Assembly (NCBI GenBank): GCA_021154885.1
Contig: JAJKHS010000080.1
Span: 62,001 to 126,000 of the forward strand
DNA: 64,000 bases
Direction: 5' to 3'
Source: Thermoanaerobaculum sp.
Lineage (GTDB): Bacteria > Acidobacteriota > Thermoanaerobaculia > Multivoradales > UBA5704
Shown here: positions 32,777 through 40,725 of the stretch, piece after piece
How positions within the stretch are numbered: the first letter of the stretch is position 1
How the letters are laid out: each line of letters starts with the position of its first letter
Translations under genes and position numbers: made by a program
The notes under the pieces: model-generated
Databases searched by the model: none
Told to the model about the DNA's origin: nothing
Seen by the model: only the letters and a program-made list of their open reading frames with translations

Positions 32777-33837
32777 GTTTCAGTCCCCTTCGTCCACAGC
32801 CGGATCAGCGTCCGGGCCAGGGCTCGCGGCGGCAGGGACACCTCGGCCGCCCCTTTCTCCAGGGCCACCCGCGGCATGCCGAAGACGACGCAGCTCGCCT
32901 CGTCCTGCACCAGGGTGATCCCGCCGGCCTGGCGCAGGGCGAGGAGCCCCTCGACGCCGTCCGCCCCCATGCCGGTCATCAGCACGCCGGCCACCTCCCG
33001 CGGACAGTGCTCGGCGCAGGACTGGAACAGCTCGTCCACCGACGGCCGGTGGCCGCGGCGGGCCGGCGTCTCGGAGTCCAGGCGCAGCACGCCACCGGCC
33101 TCGATGCGCAGGTGGGAGCCGCCCGGTGCCAGCCGCACCATGCCGCGGCGCAACGCCTCGCCGTCCTGGGCGAGGCGGACGTCGAAGGGAAATTCCTTGT
33201 TGAGCCAGTCGGCGAAGCCCAGCTCGAAACCGGAGGCGATGTGCTGGACGATCAGGAAGCCGACCGGCGGATCGGCCGGCACCTCCTCCAGGAATTCACG
33301 GATCGCCGCCGGGCCGCCGGTCGAGGCGCCGATGGCCACCCAGCGCAGCTCCAGCGACGACTGCACTCCGGGGAGAACCGCGGGGACGCGCGGCGTTCGC
33401 GGCGTCCGCGGCGTTTGCGGCGTTTGCGCCAGGCGCGGTGCGGTCTGCGCCAAGGCCACCATGCGCACGGTCTCGGGCAGGCTGTCGGCGAGCTGCTGCC
33501 AGCTCGCCGTATCCTCCGGCTTGGGCAGCACTTCGAGCGCTCCCCGGCGCATGGCCTCGAAGGCGGTCTGCATCTGGTTGCGGTTGGCCCGCGAGGAGAG
33601 CACCACGATCGGCGTCGGCCGCACGGCCATGATGCGCTCGGTGGCGGCGTAGCCGTCCAGCACCGGCATCTGGAGGTCCATCACCACGACCTGCGGCTGG
33701 AGGTCGATGACCATCTGCACGGCCTGGGCGCCGTCCGCCGCCTCGCCCACCACCCGGATGTCGCGGGTGCGGGAGAAGAAGCGGCGCAGCACCGCCCGCA
33801 CCGACGGCGAATCGTCCACCAGGAGAACGCCGATCAT
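32773..33837 (-). CDS. CheB methylesterase response regulator (WspF-like)
   Basis: A 354-residue protein. REC domain with Asp54 (VVMDLQMPVLDG) and a CheB esterase domain with the serine in GASTGGPAAI, the histidine in FLIVQHIASGF and the aspartate in LMTGMGADGVEGLL. The linker is a 9-bp repeat in DNA, coding TPQTPRTPRTPRVP. It removes receptor methyl groups and, in Wsp systems, sets the signalling level. It starts 11 bp after the hybrid kinase gene and overlaps the next start by 4 bp. Confidence 0.93.
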   Translation of the reverse strand: MIGVLLVDDSPSVRAVLRRFFSRTRDIRVVGEAADGAQAVQMVIDLQPQVVVMDLQMPVLDGYAATERIMAVRPTPIVVLSSRANRNQMQTAFEAMRRGALEVLPKPEDTASWQQLADSLPETVRMVALAQTAPRLAQTPQTPRTPRTPRVPAVLPGVQSSLELRWVAIGASTGGPAAIREFLEEVPADPPVGFLIVQHIASGFELGFADWLNKEFPFDVRLAQDGEALRRGMVRLAPGGSHLRIEAGGVLRLDSETPARRGHRPSVDELFQSCAEHCPREVAGVLMTGMGADGVEGLLALRQAGGITLVQDEASCVVFGMPRVALEKGAAEVSLPPRALARTLIRLWTKGTET

Positions 33838-33848
33838 AAGCGCCGACC

Positions 33849-35957
33849 CTACTTTCCGCTCAGCCGGCGAACCAGGTCCACCAGCTCGCCGGCGTCCAGG
33901 CTCTGCTTGGTCAAATAGGCATCCGCCCCCACCTTGAGGCCGCGCAGGCGGTCCTCCGGGCGGTCGCGGGTGGAGACGACGATGATGGGCATCTGGGCGA
34001 AGTGCTCCATGCCGCGGAGCTGGGCCGCCAGCTCGAAGCCGTCCATGCGCGGCATCTCGATGTCGGTGACCACGCAGTCGAAGCTCTCCTCGGCCAGCAG
34101 CGACAGGGCCTCTTCGGCGTCGGCGGCGGCCGAGACGAGGAAGCCGGCGTCCTCCAGCAGCCGCCGCTCCATCTCCCGGGTGACCAGGGAGTCGTCGACC
34201 AGCAGCACGCGCACGCGCCGCACCACGACCTGCGGCCGGGCCGCGGGCAGGGCGCGCAGGTACTCGGCTTGCGCCAGCACCGCCGGCGACAGCACGCCCA
34301 CCGGCTCGCCGGAGGCGAGGAGCGCCACCCCCTCCAGCAGATGATCGGTGGGCACCCGCCGGGTGATGGGGCGCACCAGCACCTCGTGCTCCCCCTCGAC
34401 GTCGTCCACCGCCAGGGCCAGCGGCTGGCCCGAGACCACCCCCTCCAGCAGGAGCTGGCGCTCGCCCGGCGCCTGGCCATAGATGCGGGAGAGGGGAACG
34501 AAGGGGACCAGCCGATCGGGGAAAACGGCAAGCGTGCGGCCGTCGCGCTCCACCACCCCTTCGGGATCAATCCGGGTGGCGCGGCGCACCACCGAGGCCG
34601 GCAGGGCGATCTTGAGCTGTCCCACCCGCAGCAGCATCACCGATTCCCCGCGGCGGGCCACCGGCACCTCGACGGTGAAGGTCGTCCCTCGCCGCGCCTC
34701 GGTCTCCACGAACACCTCGCCGCCCACCCGGTTGACGACGTTGGCCACCACGTCGAGCCCGACGCCGCGGCCGGAGATCTCGGAGACCAGCTTGCGGGTC
34801 GAGAAGCCGGGGGAGAAGAGCAGGCGCAGGGCCTCCTTCTTGCCCATGCCGGCGGCGCTCGCGGCATCCACCAGCCCCACCTCCACCGCCTTCTGGAGCA
34901 CCCGGGCGAGGTCGATGCCGCCGCCGTCATCGGCGATCACCAGCCGCACCTTGGGGCCGTCGGCCAGGGCCTGGATGCGGATACGGCCGGTGCACGGCTT
35001 ATTCAGGGCCTCCCGCACCTCCGGCGCCTCGATGCCGTGGTCGACGGCGTTGCGCACCAGGTGGAGGAGCGCCTCCTCCAACTCGCGGGCGATGCGGCGG
35101 TCGAGGCGGGTCTCCTCGCCCTCCAGCTCCACCTCGGCCTCCTTCTTCATCGAGCGGGCCAGCTCGCGGGCGTAGCGGGCAAAGGAGAGGAGGAAGCCGC
35201 GCATGGGCTGGAGCTGGAGCGAGAGCATCTGCTCGAGCTGCTCCTCGGCCGAGCGGATGAGCCGGCGCTGCCCGCCTTCGAGCTCCACCGCCACCCGGCG
35301 CAGCATGGTGGCCAGCACCGCCAGCACCTGGGTGGGCTGCGGCTCGTGCAGCCCCTCCTCGGCCAGACGGGCGAGGTCATAGATGCGGTCCACCACCTGG
35401 CGCCCGGCGATCGCCATGATGCGCACCTGGGTGGCCCGCTCGGCCACGGCGTCGAGCGCGCCGGTGTCCACCCGCACGTCGCCGGCGACGCTGCCGCTCT
35501 TGGGCGGGGCCGCGGCCTCGGGGGAGGGGGGTGGATCCGACCGATCCGACCGATCCGACCGATCGGTCGGATGAGCTGCCGCGGGCGGGGGCGCGGGAGC
35601 CTCCGCTTCGGCGGCGTTCGCCCGCAGCAGCTCCACCAGCTCCGGGTCCACCGGCGGCTCGCTCCCCCTGGCGACCGCCTCCACCAGCACGGTCAGCTCG
35701 TCCACCACCCGGGTGAGGAGGGGGATCATCCCCGGCCGCGCGGCGTGGAGCACCTCCTCGGCGGCGTGGCAGAGCTCGGCGAGGGCGCCGATGCGCATCA
35801 TGCGTCCCGCCCCTTTCAGGGTGTGAAGCTCGCGCTTCGCCTCGACGGCCGACTGCGGATCGGCCTCCAGACGGGGGACGCTGCTGGCCAGCCGCTCCAG
35901 CCGGTCGCGCGCCTCCTCCACGAAGAGAGGGATGAGATCCGCGAACTCGGCGTCCAA
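33849..35957 (-). CDS. Hybrid CheA histidine kinase with REC domain (WspE-like)
   Basis: A 702-residue kinase. The Hpt domain has His45 (ELHTLKGAGRMM). A linker of TDRSDRSDRSD repeats (9-bp DNA repeat, 35536-35570) is followed by dimerisation and ATPase domains (HLVRNAVDHGIE, ADDGGGID, GRGVGLDVV). A CheW-like domain comes next (ESVMLLRVGQLKIALP). The C-terminal REC domain has VVTDIEMPRMDG and a signature lysine in LTKQSLD. A CheA with its own receiver is WspE's layout. It would phosphorylate the GGDEF regulator and CheB encoded downstream. Confidence 0.95.
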   Translation of the reverse strand: MDAEFADLIPLFVEEARDRLERLASSVPRLEADPQSAVEAKRELHTLKGAGRMMRIGALAELCHAAEEVLHAARPGMIPLLTRVVDELTVLVEAVARGSEPPVDPELVELLRANAAEAEAPAPPPAAAHPTDRSDRSDRSDPPPSPEAAAPPKSGSVAGDVRVDTGALDAVAERATQVRIMAIAGRQVVDRIYDLARLAEEGLHEPQPTQVLAVLATMLRRVAVELEGGQRRLIRSAEEQLEQMLSLQLQPMRGFLLSFARYARELARSMKKEAEVELEGEETRLDRRIARELEEALLHLVRNAVDHGIEAPEVREALNKPCTGRIRIQALADGPKVRLVIADDGGGIDLARVLQKAVEVGLVDAASAAGMGKKEALRLLFSPGFSTRKLVSEISGRGVGLDVVANVVNRVGGEVFVETEARRGTTFTVEVPVARRGESVMLLRVGQLKIALPASVVRRATRIDPEGVVERDGRTLAVFPDRLVPFVPLSRIYGQAPGERQLLLEGVVSGQPLALAVDDVEGEHEVLVRPITRRVPTDHLLEGVALLASGEPVGVLSPAVLAQAEYLRALPAARPQVVVRRVRVLLVDDSLVTREMERRLLEDAGFLVSAAADAEEALSLLAEESFDCVVTDIEMPRMDGFELAAQLRGMEHFAQMPIIVVSTRDRPEDRLRGLKVGADAYLTKQSLDAGELVDLVRRLSGK

Positions 35958-35972
35958 GGGCTCCCCGCGCTT

Positions 35973-37616
35973 TTAGATCCTGGTCCAGCTATCGACGTTG
36001 ACGTCGAGGCCGAGGACGCCTTCCAGCTCCCCGTTCTCATAGATCGGCGCGGCGGCGGTGAAGATGGGCTGTCCCGAGAGCAGCGAGTTGAACAGCGGTG
36101 TCAGGATCGTGTGCTCCTCGCGCACCGCCGACTTGTACCACGGCCGCTCGGCGAAGCCGTCGCCGGCCTTGACCGCCGGCGGCACCTGGCGGTCGCCCAT
36201 GATCTGGCGGTTGACGGTGAGCGCCGTCTGGTTGCGCTTGCCGTCGAAGAAGTAAAGGCACTCGACGAACGACTGGCGCTGCACCAGGTCCTCCAGCAGT
36301 CTTTCGATCGCCTCCCAGTTGCCGAGCCGGCGCCGCACCTCCCGGCCCCAGGCCTCGGCCGTGTGCTTCAGCGAATGGGGCGATTCGAGGTGGAACGACT
36401 GCGCGAGCATCTGGATGACGAGCCCCAGATGGTTCAGCCGGTCGGCGGTCTCCGAGAACTGCTTGAGGCCGTCGGCCATGCGCTGCACCACCTGGCTGAC
36501 CTCCTTCAGGGTGAGCACCACCTCGTCGGAGGCGGCGTTCTGCTGCTGGGTCGCGAGGGAGATCTCGCGCGCCACGCGGGCGGTGTCGCTGGAGGCGCCG
36601 CGCAGCTCCTCGATGGCCGCGGCCGCGGCGCGCGCCCGTTCCAGCACCCGGCCGGCCTCCGTGCTCCCCTCCTCGGTGGCGACGACGGTGGTGCGGATCG
36701 AGCCGGCGAACTCGTCCAGCAGGTTGCGCACCGACTCCACCGACTCCTGCGAGCGCTGGGCGAGGCGCCGCACCTCCTCGGCCACCACCGAGAAGCGCCG
36801 CCCGTGGTCGCCGGCGGCGGCGGCCTCGATGGCGGCGTTCAAGGAGAGGATGTGGGTCTCCTGGGCGATCTCGGTGATCAGGTCGAGCACCCGGTAGATC
36901 TCCTTCGAGCGGGTGCCCAGGATCTCGGCGCGGCTGGCGATGCCGCTGATCCGCTTCTTGACCTCCTCGACGCCGTCGACCGCCTCCTCGACCGCCCCCT
37001 GGCCGGCGTTGCCGCTCTCCTCGGCCGTCTGCGCCAGGTCGGCCTGGGAGGCGGCGTTGTCGGCGATCTGGCCGGCGGTGCGGGCCAGCTCCTCCATGGC
37101 GGCGGTGATCTCCACCACCGACGCCGCCTGCTGCGACGAGCCGGAGGCCAGCTCCGAGGCGATCTCGTTGACCGCGTTGGCCGCCGAGGCCACCTCGATG
37201 GAGCTCGACTGGATTTGTTGCGCCAGGACGTCGAGCGCGTTGACGGCGTTGCCGAGCACCAGCGCCAGCCGGCCGGGGAGGGAGCGGGCATGCTCCGAGC
37301 AGTTCACCAGGTCGCCCGCCCGCAGCCGGTCCAGGGCCTGGACAAGGGTGCCTTCGATCCCCTCCCGGCTCTCCTCGGAGCTCTCCACCCGCTGCCGCAG
37401 GTCCTGCTGCGAGCGGTAGACGACCCGGGCATAGACGGCGAAGGTGGCCACGGCGATGAGCAGGTAGGCGTTGAACGGCCAGCTCTGGCCGCCGCCCGCC
37501 TCGGTCACCATGAGCAGCACCAGCCCCGCCACCCCGATGACGCCCAGGATGAGCAGCCCGGTCCGCGCGTGGTTGAACGATTCACTCACGTCCTTGACGT
37601 CCTTCAAGTCCTTCAT
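35973..37616 (-). CDS. Chemoreceptor (MCP) with C-terminal sensor-like domain
   Basis: A 547-residue receptor started at ATG 37616, after AAGGAG; GTG 37646 is an alternative. Two membrane helices (19-38 and 49-67) are separated by only about ten residues, so there is no periplasmic sensor. The signalling domain follows, with the conserved tip EIAQETHILSLNAAIEAAAA and RRFSVVAEEVRRLAQRSQES. After it, the last 150 residues form a separate PDC/Cache-like domain (KAGDGFAERPWYKSAVREEH, ILTPLFNSLLSGQPIF, LEGVLGLDVNVDSW). Sensor after output is the reverse of the usual order. The first codons (MKDLKDVKDV) come from a 9-bp repeat. It overlaps the CheW-like gene by 35 bp. Confidence 0.9.
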   Translation of the reverse strand: MKDLKDVKDVSESFNHARTGLLILGVIGVAGLVLLMVTEAGGGQSWPFNAYLLIAVATFAVYARVVYRSQQDLRQRVESSEESREGIEGTLVQALDRLRAGDLVNCSEHARSLPGRLALVLGNAVNALDVLAQQIQSSSIEVASAANAVNEIASELASGSSQQAASVVEITAAMEELARTAGQIADNAASQADLAQTAEESGNAGQGAVEEAVDGVEEVKKRISGIASRAEILGTRSKEIYRVLDLITEIAQETHILSLNAAIEAAAAGDHGRRFSVVAEEVRRLAQRSQESVESVRNLLDEFAGSIRTTVVATEEGSTEAGRVLERARAAAAAIEELRGASSDTARVAREISLATQQQNAASDEVVLTLKEVSQVVQRMADGLKQFSETADRLNHLGLVIQMLAQSFHLESPHSLKHTAEAWGREVRRRLGNWEAIERLLEDLVQRQSFVECLYFFDGKRNQTALTVNRQIMGDRQVPPAVKAGDGFAERPWYKSAVREEHTILTPLFNSLLSGQPIFTAAAPIYENGELEGVLGLDVNVDSWTRI

Positions 37617-37968
37617 CGGGGCGATCTCCTTCTCCACCGTCTTCACCGTCTCCAGATTGCAAGGCCGCTGGCGGGCGTCCCGGGTCCACCACCACCACCG
37701 GCTCGCCGCCGTGCACCGCGAGGCCGGCCGCCGGCTGGGGCCAGAAGCGGCGCACCACCGGCGCCAGCGGCCAGACGCGCAGGTCCTCCACCACGCCCAG
37801 GATCTCGTCGGCCGCCAGGACGCCGCTGCCGTTGCCGCCGCTATCGCCGATCGTGATCCGGTAGTCCGCCCCCCTTCGCACCAGCCCGTCGATGGCGGCG
37901 TTGGCGATCCCCCACAGGCCGCCGCCGCGGCGCAGCAGCAGGTAGCCCCGGGCGTGGGGGACGCTCAA
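37582..37968 (-). CDS. Degenerate CheW-like coupling protein
   Basis: A 128-residue protein started at TTG 37968, inside the preceding stop (TTGA). The body resembles a CheW SH3-like domain with weak conservation: GYLLLRRGGGLWGIANAAID, LAADEILGVVEDLRVWPL and AVHGGEPVVVVDPGRPPAAL. The tail (GDGEDGGEGDRPDEGLEG) is acidic and overlaps the receptor start. Wsp systems have two CheW proteins, and this is the second one here. It may bind the kinase or receptor more weakly than the neighbouring CheW. Confidence 0.65.
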   Translation of the reverse strand: MSVPHARGYLLLRRGGGLWGIANAAIDGLVRRGADYRITIGDSGGNGSGVLAADEILGVVEDLRVWPLAPVVRRFWPQPAAGLAVHGGEPVVVVDPGRPPAALQSGDGEDGGEGDRPDEGLEGRQGRE

Positions 37969-38417
37969 GTCGCCCGCCCCAGCGCCTCGAGGTTGAGGAC
38001 GCGCACCACCTCGCCCCCCACCGGCGCCTCGCCGAGCAGGAAGCCGCCGTCGCCGGCCACCACCGATCCGGCCGGCACGTGCACCACCTCCAGCGCCGAG
38101 TCCGCGGCCAGGCCCAGCATCTCGCGGGCCTCCGCCGGCCCCACCCACACCACGACGGTGACCGGATAGGTCGGATTGGGGCCGGCCGGCGCGTGGACCA
38201 GCCGCCCGAGGTTGAGCACCGGCAGCGGCTCGCCGCCGAACTCCGCCAGCCCTTCGAGCTCAGCCGTGGCGCCCGGCAGCGGATGAACGGTCAACGCCCG
38301 CACCACCCGTCGCACCGAGGCGAGGGGGAGGGCGCAGGCGTACTCCCCCGCGCGCACCAGCAGGTGGGTCCCCTCGCGCCGGCTCTTGCCGTTCTCCTCG
38401 ACCGGGACCGTATCCAT
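37965..38417 (-). CDS. cheW: CheW coupling protein
   Basis: A 150-residue CheW started at ATG 38417, two bases after the stop of the upstream receptor. Features: HLLVRAGEYACALPLASVRRVV, FGGEPLPVLNLGRL and VVVWVGPAEAREMLGLAAD. It links receptors to the CheA kinase at the membrane array. Confidence 0.88.
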   Translation of the reverse strand: MDTVPVEENGKSRREGTHLLVRAGEYACALPLASVRRVVRALTVHPLPGATAELEGLAEFGGEPLPVLNLGRLVHAPAGPNPTYPVTVVVWVGPAEAREMLGLAADSALEVVHVPAGSVVAGDGGFLLGEAPVGGEVVRVLNLEALGRAT

Positions 38418-38419
38418 TG

Positions 38420-40099
38420 TCAGATCCTCGTCCAGCCGGTGACGTTGATGTCGATCCCCAGAACGGCCGTGATGGTGCCAGCGGCGTCGCGCACCGGCGT
38501 GCAGACGGTGAAGCAGGCCTCGGAGCTCTGCATCGACTCGTAGGGGGGGATGAGCGTCGTGCGCCAGTGCCGGGAGACCGACTTGAACCACGGCCGGGTG
38601 CGGACGTCCGTCTCGTGGACCTTGTTGGCCAGGGCCCGCTGGCGCTCGTTGAGCAGGTCCTTGTTGAAGGAGAGGAGGGGCGTCGTGCCGTCCAGCCGCG
38701 AGACGTAGCCCAGCTCCACGAAGGGCGCGGTGGCCACCATCTCGTCCAGCGCCTGCCCCTTCTCCGCCTCGCCCGGCGCCGCCTCCAGGCGGCGCGCCCA
38801 CTCCTCCACCAGATGCTTCAGAGAGCGGGGGGAGGCGAGGTGGAACGACTGCGCGAGGAGCTGGATCTCGAGGCCCAGGGTATTGAGCCGGTCCGCCGTG
38901 CTGGAGAGGTTCTTCAGGCCGCCGGTCATCCGCTGCACCACCAGGCTGACCTCGCGCAGGGTCATCACCACCTCGTCGGAGGCGGCGTTCTGCTGCTGGG
39001 TGGCGAGGGAGATCTGGCGGGCCACCCGGGAGGTGTCGCCCGAGGCGCGGCGCAGGTCCTCGATGGCCTCGGCCGCGGCGCGCGAACGCTCCAGCACCCG
39101 CGACGCCTCCTTGCTCCCCTCCTCGGTGGCGACAATGGTGGCGCGGATCGAGCCCGAGAACTCGTCCAGCAGGTTGCGCACCGACTCCACCGACTCCTGC
39201 GACCGCTGGGCGAGGTGGCGCACCTCCTCGGCCACCACCGAGAAGCGCCGGCCGTCGGCCCCCGCCGCCGCCGCCTCGATGGCGGCATTGAGCGACAGGA
39301 TGTGGGTCTCCTGGGCGATCTCGGTGATCAGGTCGAGCACCCGGTAGATCTCCTTCGAGCGGGTGCCCAGGGCATCGGCCCGGCTGGCGATGGCGCTGAT
39401 GCGCTTCTGCACCTCCTCGACGCCGGTCACCGCCTCGAACACGGCGGCCGACCCGGCGTCGCCGCTGGCCTCGGCGCGCGACGCCAGCTCGGCCTGGCGG
39501 CTGGCGTTCTCGGCGATCTGGGAAGCGGTGCGGGCCAGCTCCTCCATGGCGGCCGTGATCTCCACCACCGACGCCGCCTGCTCCGAGGAGCCCGAGGCCA
39601 GCTCCGAGGCGATCTCGTTGACCGCGTCGGCGGCCGAGGCCACCTCGATGGAGCTGTCCTGGATCTGCTGCGCGAGCTGCGACAGCGACTCGCTCGCCGC
39701 CTCCGAGATCTTCGCCAGCCGCTCGGGCAGCCCGCGGGTCTTCTCGATGGAGCGCACCAGGTCGCCGGCCCCGAGCTGGTCGAAGGCCGCGATCAGCTCG
39801 CCCTCCAGGCGCGCCCAGCGCTCCTCCCCCTCCGGCAGCCGGCGCTCCAGCCGGCGAAAATAGGGAAAGACCCAGACGCCATACGCCAGCACGCCCGCGA
39901 CGCCGAGGGCCAGGAAGAGCAGACGCGGCCAGCCGGGAGCGCCCGCCGGCGAGCCCACGGAGAGCAGGACGAACCCCAGCAGCGTCAGCCCCACGACGAG
40001 GATCCAGCCGATCAGGGCGTTCTCGGTGTGATGCCCCGTCTGCCGGGATGCCACACGCATCCCGGAGCGGACGGCGGGAAGGGTCGAATCGACGTCCAT
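38420..40099 (-). CDS. Chemoreceptor (MCP) with C-terminal sensor-like domain, paralogue
   Basis: A 559-residue receptor, first gene of the chemosensory operon, with AAAGGAGAG upstream of ATG 40099. Architecture matches the receptor at 35973-37616: two close membrane helices (28-48, 58-79), a long signalling domain with near-identical tip text (EIAQETHILSLNAAIEAAAA), and a C-terminal Cache-like domain (HETDVRTRPWFKSVSRHW, ACFTVCTPVRDA, AVLGIDINVTGW). The two differ mainly in the C-terminal sensor, so they probably report different signals to one kinase. No CheR-binding pentapeptide is visible at either C terminus. Confidence 0.92.
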   Translation of the reverse strand: MDVDSTLPAVRSGMRVASRQTGHHTENALIGWILVVGLTLLGFVLLSVGSPAGAPGWPRLLFLALGVAGVLAYGVWVFPYFRRLERRLPEGEERWARLEGELIAAFDQLGAGDLVRSIEKTRGLPERLAKISEAASESLSQLAQQIQDSSIEVASAADAVNEIASELASGSSEQAASVVEITAAMEELARTASQIAENASRQAELASRAEASGDAGSAAVFEAVTGVEEVQKRISAIASRADALGTRSKEIYRVLDLITEIAQETHILSLNAAIEAAAAGADGRRFSVVAEEVRHLAQRSQESVESVRNLLDEFSGSIRATIVATEEGSKEASRVLERSRAAAEAIEDLRRASGDTSRVARQISLATQQQNAASDEVVMTLREVSLVVQRMTGGLKNLSSTADRLNTLGLEIQLLAQSFHLASPRSLKHLVEEWARRLEAAPGEAEKGQALDEMVATAPFVELGYVSRLDGTTPLLSFNKDLLNERQRALANKVHETDVRTRPWFKSVSRHWRTTLIPPYESMQSSEACFTVCTPVRDAAGTITAVLGIDINVTGWTRI

Positions 40100-40323
40100 C
40101 CTGTGATCTCTCCTTTGCTGCCGGCGGGACCCGGGGCGATGCGGGCCGCCGCTTGCCGCAGGGGGCCCGCGGCGCGGGCGACGTGGAATCCCGGCGCTTT
40201 CCAAACGGAGCGTGCGCGTAGGATAGGCAATTCAGCATCCTGCCGCAAGCCGTACGGCCATTTCGCTCCCAGCCTCTGGCCCGAGGAAACTTCAGGCGGC
40301 TCTCTCTGAATCGTGGCGGGGTG

Positions 40324-40517
40324 CCCTCCGAAGCCTCACCCCCGGCCCCTCTCCCGGGAGGAGAGGGGGGTCTCATGCCAAGGGGGATTGCCGCTAGCGC
40401 GCGCTGTACGTTCCACCACCGGTGTTGAATCCCCCAGCGCACCCTACAAGCTCGCTCCTCTCAGCCAAGTCCCCCCTCTCCCCCCGGGAGAGGGGCCGGG
40501 GGTGAGGCTTCGGAGGG
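40324..40517. repeat. 194-bp element with perfect 35-bp inverted repeats
   Basis: The left arm 40324-40358 (CCCTCCGAAGCCTCACCCCC then GGCCCCTCTCCCGGG) and the right arm 40483-40517 are exact reverse complements. The 124-bp centre holds further short inverted repeats (AAGGGGGATT and AATCCCCCA; GAGAGGGGGG and CCCCCCTCTC) and no open frame. The element lies in the 626-bp gap upstream of the FadL-like gene. It is a miniature inverted-repeat element or a large hairpin; the arms belong to the same GC-rich repeat family as 42009-42220. Confidence 0.85.
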
Positions 40518-40583
40518 GACGTGGATTCATAGGCCTCCATCCGAATGGACCCAGCCGCCGGTGATGGGGTATTGAGGCCCCCA

Positions 40584-40612
40584 TTGTCCTCAGACCCATT
40601 GGGCTGTACAAT
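40584..40612 (+). promoter_or_regulatory. Sigma70-like promoter for the FadL-like gene
   Basis: TTGTCC at 40584-40589 and TACAAT at 40607-40612 are separated by exactly 17 bp. The expected start is near 40619, giving a leader of about 107 bp before ATG 40726. This is the best canonical promoter I found in the window. Confidence 0.6.
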
Positions 40613-40725
40613 CACCCACCAATTTCGTTTTCTCTACAGTGGCACGGCTCTGATGAGTTGGCGCCCCGGCTCGTGCGGGAGTGCCGCAGTTACGCTGTCT
40701 TCACGTTGTTTCAGGGAGATTTACC

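Noticed and set aside
34002-37856. A 1284-codon plus-strand open frame opposite the chemosensory genes
   Set aside because: Low-complexity His/Arg/Leu text that mirrors CheA and receptor codons; no start signal and no family motifs.
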